Shown: positions 57,264 to 64,000 of the stretch, piece by piece | Layout of the letters: the number at the start of each line of letters is the position of its first letter | How positions within the stretch are numbered: position 1 is the stretch's first letter | Source of the DNA: Acholoe squamosa | Lineage: Eukaryota > Annelida > Polychaeta > Phyllodocida > Polynoidae | Length of the DNA stretch: 64,000 bases | Assembly (NCBI GenBank): GCA_949317995.1 | Contig: OX439052.1 | Coordinates: forward strand, 39,434,432 to 39,498,431 | Direction: 5' to 3' | Notes under the pieces: model-generated | The model's database searches: none | The model's input: the letters and a program-made list of their open reading frames with translations, nothing else | What the model was told of the DNA's origin: nothing | Position numbers and translations under genes: made by a program

Positions 57264-59000
57264 TTGTCTCGAATACCAATTCGGAAATGTGATAATCCGG
57301 ATTGTACTGATTGTGGAGCTCATAGAGCAGTGCTAGCAGGGATTCGAAGACCATTCGAACCCCTAGTTGCCAGTATACTGGATTGGTCTATGGATCACAT
57401 ACGACGTTTCCAGGAAGCTGACTTGATAACTGCACAGCTACTGCAATTAGTACCAAAGGGTATACGTCCAGTTAGACCGGAGGTCTCTCTGGAAAATCGA
57501 GAAATGAGAAGGTTTCTTCCTTAATGGACGGAGCTTGAAGTCCGGAAAGGTGTGTTATACCGTTGGAAGCCATGTAATAATGGTGAGAAAATCATGCAAG
57601 TGGTGATACCACATGCAATGAGACATGACATTATGTACTTCTGTCATGGACATCGGACCAGTGGTCATTTCAGGAGAAAACGCTCATTAGCACGACTCTC
57701 CAAGAAGTACTATTGGCCTGGCATGACACGGGACTTGCAAAGATGGGTAACCACCTGTCCAGACTGTTGTAAAAACAAACCCGGACCCGGGATGGGCAAG
57801 CTTCCACTATCCCAAGAACTTTTCGCAGTTAGATTCGCAAGAATCGGGGTGGATATCATTAGTGGACTGAATACAACCGCTAATGATAATCCCTGTATGA
57901 TGGTAGTGTGTGATTACTATACGAAATACACCAAAGTGTTTCCACTACCGGACCATAAAGCGGTCACTTGTGCCGAAACCTTTGTAAAAGGTTGGGTACT
58001 GACTTTCGGTGTACCATTGATGTTACACAGCGACCAAGGCAGAGAATTCGAATCGAATCTCTGGCAAGGTATGTGCGAATACTTAGCTATCTGCAAGACT
58101 AGAACCAATCCGTATAGGCCACAAAGCGACGGATTGGTAGAAAGGTTCAATAGAACCCTTATTCAGGTCCTAAAGTCGCTTGTTAATGAACACATGGACG
58201 ATTGGGACGAGCAGTGTCACTTTGTGACACATGCTTATAACAGTACGGTACATTCGAGTACTAACTGCACTCCGAATCTTCTAGTATTTGGAGAGGACCT
58301 AATAATGCCTGCAGACCTGGTATTTGGAGTCGTAGGAATGGACCCGGAGCTACCTTGTCATGTAGTTTTCGTCGAATGTTTAAGAGATAGATTCAAAAAA
58401 GCATACGAGTCTGTCCGAATCGATTTATAGAAAAGTGCCAAATGGCAGAAAGTTGGATATGATACCGATCTAAAGTATCGGAAATTCCAATCCGGAGACA
58501 GAGTTCTGAGATTACATGAACCACTTAGACACATAAAATTAGTGTCTAATTGGGACGGTCCTTTTACTATAACGCAAGTTATTAGTGATTCTACCGTAAT
58601 TATCAAATCAGACCTTGGTCAATTCTATAAGTCAAATGTGGCTAGACTAAGGAAATGGTCTGGGAGGGAGACCTACACAGAAATGTATGGTGAAGGATCA
58701 GGAAAGATCATGAACCAGAATTGTATAATAGACCAGGTAAAGAACACTACAGTGAAGCGAGGCCGAGGTAGGCCTAAGAAGTGTTCCGAATCAGTGCCAC
58801 CCACGCCAACACCGATTAAGCGTGGGGGAGTTAAAAAAGTCTCGGCAGGTGAAGACAAAAAGAAGAGGAAAGGTGTTTCGAAGGCCAAGAAACACCTAGA
58901 AAAGGCTCTTCAGACTGTCAGGTCCGAAAAGGAACTATCCAAGAAGGGGATATACGTTCGCCGCAGCCCTCGAATTGCCCAGAGGACTGCAGTGACCTAA
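57264..59000 (+). pseudogene. pol: Ty3/gypsy pol, integrase
   Basis: One continuous frame with TAA at 57522 and TAG at 58428. The H2C2 zinc finger spans about 57,640-57,770 (H..H then CPDCC). DDE core: GVDIISGL / VVCDYYTKYTKVFPLP (first Asp), HSDQGREFESNL (second Asp), PQSDGLVERFNRTL (Glu). A GPY/F-type module (WDGPFTITQVI) starts at about 58,553. The C-terminus is an unusually basic tail with an AT-hook-like GRGRPKK (near 58,760) and ends RRSPRIAQRTAVT; no chromodomain. The basic tail may guide target choice (inference). Confidence 0.88.
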
Positions 59001-59333
59001 CCTGTATACACAACGAGTGTAATGTTTAAATTTAGAGGAACGGATGACAACTGACCCGAAAGGCTTATTTGTCGCCGCCGTATGACGTACCAGTGGGTAG
59101 TGGACGGATAATCCGGTGGATTTGCTTAAGCTTTCCATAAACTCCACTTAAATCCCCAGACGAGTCATCTGCGTGAGCGATAATTACCTAAAAACAATCA
59201 GTTTGTTGATGTTCCGCTTGTAGCACGTGCGTTTCCGCATGACGTCACCGTGTCCAGTCTCGGCTGACCTCTCATGACCCCACGAGCTCGCGGGGAAATG
59301 ACGTCACGAAAGCTGGCTTGTCGCCATATTGTC

Positions 59334-59592
59334 TGTGGGGACATCTGACGGCGAACACCTAGGTTCTTATATAAAGACCAGGGCTCACCCGCTACGTCAG
59401 AGGCCCTTCTGGCCTCCGATCATGTAAGACCATTTTCTAATAACTAATAGCTGCCCTATCACCAACTACCGGGTAGCCGTGAGTGTGTATCTAATAAACT
59501 ATCCGTTGGCATACACTTGAATCACCGTCTTACTCCTTCTTTCCCGAATAGTAAGGCCGAACCACCAGGTCCGTAAGATTAAAACCATTACA
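59334..59592 (+). repeat. 3' LTR (259 bp)
   Basis: Same ends as the 5' LTR (TGTGGGGACATC...CCATTACA). The 330 bp between the pol stop and this LTR is GC-rich with CRE-like TGACGTCA motifs (59,240, 59,300). A purine-rich AGAGGAACGGA followed by TGACAACTG at about 59,034-59,054 could be the real polypurine tract and LTR start (see findings). Confidence 0.9.
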
Positions 59593-59879
59593 TTAGGAAA
59601 ACACCTCCTCCCATATCTCTACCCTGCAAGGAGTTTCATCCATCAATATTACTACCCATTTATCCTACAATTCCTCCTTAAAGAATGTTTAGTGGAAAGT
59701 CGTTGTGTGTCACCACAGGAAGCCAGAGTACAACTTGTAGCCCCAGCATGAACTCAGTGTGTGCTATATCTGTGGTGTCAACCTCTAAACCAAAAACCAT
59801 AGCTTTCATTTTTCACCCCATAGTTATCTCCTCCTACTGAATCCATACCATTCAATAGGGTCTGTCAATGAACTTTTAG

Positions 59880-60240
59880 AAGAAATAATGTTCAACCACA
59901 GGTTTCACTCATCAACAAAAGGAGGAAAAAAGTGTATCATGCCAGCCAGAGGTTTCATCTGTCAACCATTATTCCAAATAGCATATGTTCAGCCAGTGCT
60001 TTCTCCCATCAACTTCCCAGCCAGACATTTCATCTATCAACTTCCCAGCCTGAGATTTCACCTATCAACTTCCCAGCCAGAGATTTCACCCATCTTTATA
60101 AAGTAAGATACCACTAGCCATGTGTATCATGCCAGCCAAAGGCTCCATCCATCAAACAGTATTCAAAATAACATATGCTGAGCCAGAGATTTCACCTATC
60201 AACTTCCCAGCCAGAGGTTTCTTCTATGAACAATTCAGGA
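59880..60240 (+). repeat. 27-bp-type tandem repeat (CAACTTCCCAGCCAGA)
   Basis: Units of the form TTCACCTATCAACTTCCCAGCCAGAGA repeat 5-6 times with interruptions. A larger duplication (ATGCCAGCC-A-A/GAGG...CAT-C-CATCAA) appears at 59940 and 60128. No gene. Confidence 0.65.
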
Positions 60241-60637
60241 GAAATCACTGCATTTACCTATTGGGTTCCTCCCTCATACAAACCATGCATTATATGTTGT
60301 ATATTCTGACACGACTAATGGCTATCCATTTCCTCAATCTAGCATTGGTAGAAATGATATATGGTCACCTAGAGGTTTTACCAATTAACCCTTCAAACCT
60401 TTTCTAAGGGTTTCAATTAGATGTATCAAAAGTGACCCTTAATTATCTTAGTAATCAAACTTTTAACCTCCAATATCATTTGCATCCATTTTGTATTCAA
60501 GACAGCATAATTTTTTATTACTAGGTGTCTAGTGAATAATCGATTTTAACAGCATTGAGTTTTGAGAATACTCTGGGATTTCTATGGGTAATAATCATGT
60601 CAATAAAAATGGACAAAAAATGATCTTAATATGTCCT

Positions 60638-60875
60638 TTCAGAACCTTATTGGCTTGTTCAAAGGCAGGACCTGTGAGGATATTGAACTGAAGGTTATCG
60701 GGTGGTCCAGTGAGATACCTATGTAGACCAGCTCGAATGCACATCAGTGAAGTCTTGAAATATTCATTCCCATATTTGTTCCTCACTTGAACATAGAAAT
60801 GCCTCAACACATCAGCCAGGGCTTCAATTGAAAAGTTATCTATGTCCGTCTGCTCTTCATTTTCAGCCAGCCACT
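60638..60875 (-). CDS. KIAA1958/Crypton-like (DUF3504-type) recombinase exon
   Basis: An acceptor AAAATTTTTTCAG precedes 60875. The exon encodes EWLAENEEQ...SIEALADVLRHFYVQVRNK then GNEYFKTSLMCIRAGLHRYL and FEQANKVLKGHIK. This pattern (short LxxFYxxVRxKxGxxYxxxSLxxIRxGLxRYL block) is the N-terminal domain of Crypton-derived tyrosine-recombinase proteins such as KIAA1958 and the ZMYM group, strongly expanded in invertebrates. The frame runs on to a stop at about 60,595, but similarity ends around 60,640, where a donor would be expected; none is convincing. The catalytic Arg...Tyr domain is not in the window, so it is partial or decayed. Confidence 0.7.
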
Positions 60876-60879
60876 CTGA

Positions 60880-62490
60880 AAAAATTTTAAAAAAGAAAAA
60901 TTAAGAAAAAAAAGCAATGTGAAATAATGATTCTAAATTCATAGCAATACAATGTTATATGCCTAAGTACTGTTTTATGTAAACGCCAACAAAATAATAA
61001 CCGCTCCCTGTATGATATACCATTTTATTATTCCATAAATTCTAACATATTATTGTATTAATCAAAGAATATCTATGAAATTAATACATAGGTTGGTTCT
61101 AAGAGCTATAAGAGCGCTCAAACTTTATATAAGAGCGTTCATGCCCCACTGCACACCAGCCACAGTCAGTTAGACAGAGTTTATGACATCAAAAGGCTCC
61201 GACCTAATGGTTCACTGCACAATATAATAAGAATAAGGGTCTCAGTGTGCGACCTCATGGTCCAATGCACAAATTAATAACTTGTAAGTGAATGCAACCG
61301 GCCGTCACGGGTGCCTGAGCACCGCTGACGCCGTCATGAGTGTCTGAGCACTCTAATAACTGAACAATGGGTTACATAAGCACAACGCCATAACCGTTCG
61401 GTCGCTCTAGCGTCGCTCCTGAGCAACCTAGGTCAAATATCAAAGCATTTATGGAAAGCCCATAATTAGACGGTCAAAATGAGCCCAAGATCAAGGCGGA
61501 ACTCCCATTATTAAGGAAGTTATGCCATGGAGACTGAAAGGAGCTCCGAGTTCCCTACAGACAAACCGGGGGGAGTTACGCGCCTATCCAGCGGGCATTA
61601 TAAACTTGGCATATTCAACTCCGCGCATGCGCAAAATGGCGGTTATAAACGCATAAACGACCGAGTTATGAGGGTCTGAAGATGCAGAACCGACCAAGAC
61701 AAAGGGGGACACAGCGGCGTCCATGGGGGTCCTTTGTCCCCCTGTGACACATGAAAGACTCCCCTCAAACAATTGTAGAGTTAGGCAGATGCTGCTGGCT
61801 CCAGTCAGTCTGGAGGTGCTTTTCCAAGATTTGCTACAAATAGCCTGTCTGCACCTCCAGGAGGACAGAACACCAAGAACCACTCCAGAGGTAACATCTC
61901 CAGTCATCTCCTGCTACCTGCTATACCACTGCACTATGGTGAAACTATGCTAGACAGGCATGGGTTTCCATCATTAGTGGCCAGAGGCTATCTTCCCCAA
62001 GACATCCACCAGAGGGTAAAGTTATTCATTATTACATTATTCCTCTAAGCAGCAGGCCAGGAGCTAGGTGTGGGAACCCACCTAGAACTATGCTGGACAT
62101 TGTATTATTATTACCTCACAGGTGGAGTGGAACTGAACATTGTACTTTATAAATTACTGTATGTTTATTGTATGTACAAATTACCTACATACTAACTACT
62201 GTATGATTGATATTTCTTACATGTTGCCTAAAGCTGAATAAACCAGTGACAACTGGAAATAACACCATTTATAAGAGCCTTGAGATAATTACACTATATA
62301 CCACTAGCCATATGATATTTCTCATATGACAACTTGATCATGCCAAATACTAGTATGACAAAGTGGTGGAGAACATCCTACTAAGATCCCATCTCTCACA
62401 GGCTCATAAAAATTAAAGCTGGTAACACAACTAAGAACAATCATACACACAGTAAAACCCACTCCACCCACCCAGTGACCTTGACCTTGA
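60880..62490. other. Region upstream of the second gag gene, possible LTR/leader
   Basis: A strong TATA (CTTTATATAAGAGCG, about 61129) and a NRF1/YY1-like pair (CGCGCATGCGCAAAATGGCGG, 61622-61642) lie in the left half, AATAAA in CTGAATAAACC (62230-62240) in the right half. The latter could end an LTR R region; ATGACA followed by AAGTGGTGGAGAACATCC (62352-62371) could be an LTR end and primer site, but it matches no tRNA I can name. Function is inferred. Confidence 0.35.
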
Positions 62491-62507
62491 CACCATGCCC
62501 ACCAAGG

Positions 62508-62945
62508 TCACCAGTGAGATCTCCCACATACCAGTGAGATCTCCCACATACCAGTGAGATCTCCCACACATCAGTGAGATGCCACACACATCAATGAGAT
62601 CTCCCACACATCAATGAGATCTCTCACACAACAGTAAGATCTCCCATATATCAGTGAGGTCTCCCAAAACGTCAGTGAGGTCTCCCAAACGTCAGTGAGG
62701 TCTCCCAAACGTCAGTGAGGTCTCCCACACGTCAGTGAGGTCTCCCACACGTCAGTGAGGTCTCCCAAACGTCAGTGAGGTCTCCCACACGTCAGTGAGG
62801 TCTCCCACACGTCAGTGAGGTCTCCCACACGTCAGTGAGGTCTCCCACACGTCAGTGAGGTCTCCCACACGTCAGTGAGGTCTCCCACACGTCAGTGAGG
62901 TCTCCCACACGTCAGTGAGGTCTCCCACACGTCAGTGAGGTCCAC
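62508..62945 (+). repeat. 20-bp minisatellite, about 22 copies
   Basis: Units CTCCCACACGTCAGTGAGGT; the left part has older variants (CTCCCACATACCAGTGAGAT), the right part nearly identical units, showing expansion from the right. Each unit contains TGA and 20 is not a multiple of three, so every frame hits a stop within 60 bp. An ATG with a CACCATG context sits at 62495 just upstream and runs into the array. Confidence 0.95.
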
Positions 62946-64000
62946 CACACACATCAAGGCCTTATCAGTCAAGCTGGCAGAACAACACACAAAGACCTTA
63001 CGTAGTCAGGGGCCTGTTGAGGAGGTCTCCCTCCCACCTAGATCTAGGAGGCCCACAGGAGGCAAACCAGCCTCCAATACAACAGACCCACACTCAGTAG
63101 ACCCCACACCACCCACCCTGTCTACTCAGGGAACAACCAGTTCTCAGGGATCCAACATTTCCCAGGGATCTCTACAGGACGCTCAACTCACGCTATCTAC
63201 CTCAGGGGAAGAAGGATCTGCCTCAGGGGGTGGATCCACACCCTCATCTAGATCCTCCACCCCAGCTCCAGCCTTTGACAGCCACTCCTCCAGAGACACC
63301 TCCCCCACACCCTCCATCATGGACACCGATGAAGGCCCCCAACCTAATCAGACAGCTGAGAAGATAAGGGCCTATGAGAAGGCCATCCAAGATGCAGTTA
63401 CTGCCCTAGAGACCAACAAGTCCCAGCAGGAGGAAAGGGAGAGGATCCTCAACCAACAACTGGCAGAGAGGAATGCAGCAATAGATGCTCAACAGAAGGC
63501 CATGGAAGATCAGCGGAAGTCCCTAGAGAGACAACAACAACAGATAGCAGATCTCATGAAGATGGTATCATCCCAGACCCCACAACCTCCCACACCTGCC
63601 ATCACACCTGTTGTCACACCATCTGCCTCTGGATCCAAAGATGACATCATAATCTCCATGGTGTCCAACATGACCAAACTCATAGACAGAAAACAACAGG
63701 ATGACAGAAAGATCAGGCTACATGAGGTAACAAAACCCAAAACCTTTTCACACCCATCACCACTCATGTCAACAGCATTATTTATTGATCACAAATTCCC
63801 AGAATATCTGAAGGATAAGTACAAAGTAACAGACAGTGACACCATGGTAACATATTTACCCAAGTACCTCGAAGGACAAGCACTAGCTTGGTTTGAATCC
63901 TTCAGGGAGAGTGCCACACCTGATATGTTGACATGGACCAATGTAGTGAATAAATTAAAAGAGTATTTTGCTACTCGAGACAATATCATCTCAAGGACTG
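62899..64000 (+). CDS. gag: Gag-like protein of a second LTR retrotransposon (3' partial)
   Basis: One frame is open from 62899 to the window edge (367 codons) without a stop. The best start is ATG 63319 (ATCATGG, A at -3 and G at +4), inside a Ser/Thr/Pro-rich segment. It is followed by a Glu/Gln-rich coiled coil (KSQQEERERILNQQ..., about 63,420-63,560), a Pro-rich linker, then a capsid-type region with FPEYLKDKY, YLPKYLEGQALAWFESF and LTWTNVVNKLKEYF, the W-F pattern of Ty3/gypsy-type gag. Unlike the element at 51.6 kb it is unbroken in the visible part, so the element may be young. Protease and pol lie outside the window. Confidence 0.75.

Larger units (their letters stand above)
51592..59592 (+). 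mobile_element. Ty3/gypsy LTR retrotransposon, 8.0 kb, coding region broken
   Basis: Order LTR - tRNA-His PBS - gag - protease - RT - RNase H - integrase - LTR, as in Ty3/gypsy. The two 259-bp LTRs differ at three positions (about 1.2%), so insertion or LTR conversion is recent, yet gag-pol carries at least five nonsense codons and about five frameshifts. No 5-bp target duplication (flanks GGGTC and TTAGG), and no polypurine tract directly before the 3' LTR. An old copy; breaks are described without restoring them. Confidence 0.92.

Noticed and set aside
61584..61953. Overlapping ORFs on both strands
   Set aside because: Neither shows motifs; the region looks like an untranslated leader or LTR of the downstream retrotransposon.
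62508..62945. 20-bp repeats resembling a CRISPR array or repeat protein
   Set aside because: No spacers separate the units, and each unit brings a stop in one frame.

Overview
This is animal nuclear DNA: AT-rich, intron-rich and crowded with interspersed repeats. There are no operons, no ribosome-binding sites and no dense bacterial coding. Short SINEs ending (on their own strand) in CACT or CAAA tetranucleotide tails, APE-type LINEs, a Ty3/gypsy element, Harbinger- and Crypton-like exons and many MITE families all point to a marine invertebrate. I think a mollusc or another lophotrochozoan is most likely, but the species cannot be named from the sequence alone.

The main host-gene candidate is on the minus strand, spans about 38.4 kb down to at least 14.1 kb, and appears as no single long ORF. 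I assembled it from splice sites and reading phase. A TATA-containing promoter (about 38,385) drives exon 1 (38307-38148). This joins a 1.8-kb exon 2 (25525-23708) and three small exons (21539-21435, 17416-17315, 14268-14141). All four junctions are phase-compatible and give 771 uninterrupted codons. The product is a disordered protein with an Asn/Tyr/Arg/Gly-rich N-terminus, a long acidic Glu/Asp region and a series of AT-hook-like basic modules, one per small exon. The gene runs off the low-coordinate end of the window.

Most of the rest is mobile or repetitive DNA. From low to high coordinates: TA-target MITEs (0-1.2 kb); a 1.7-kb inverted-repeat element (1.3-3.0 kb); a tRNA-like element (3.7 kb); MITEs and a LINE reverse-transcriptase fragment (4.1-5.9 kb); a 4.7-kb compound satellite domain of 42-bp and 80-bp units (5.9-10.7 kb); a LINE split by a MITE (10.7-12.2 kb); the gene with MITE-, SINE- and LTR-filled introns (13-38 kb); a MITE-rich stretch (38-42.6 kb); a nearly complete LINE (42.9-46.7 kb) and a second LINE remnant (48 kb); a 42-bp tandem repeat (49 kb); a HARBI1-like exon (50.4 kb); an 8.0-kb Ty3/gypsy retrotransposon with LTRs 3/259 different but a broken gag-pol (51.6-59.6 kb); a KIAA1958/Crypton-like recombinase exon (60.7 kb); and the start of a second, still open gag gene behind a 20-bp minisatellite, running off the right edge (62.5-64 kb).

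I found no new defence or metabolic system. The most novel items are the exon-modular acidic/AT-hook gene, the junctions of the compound satellite, and several nested insertions whose target-site duplications fix the order of events.
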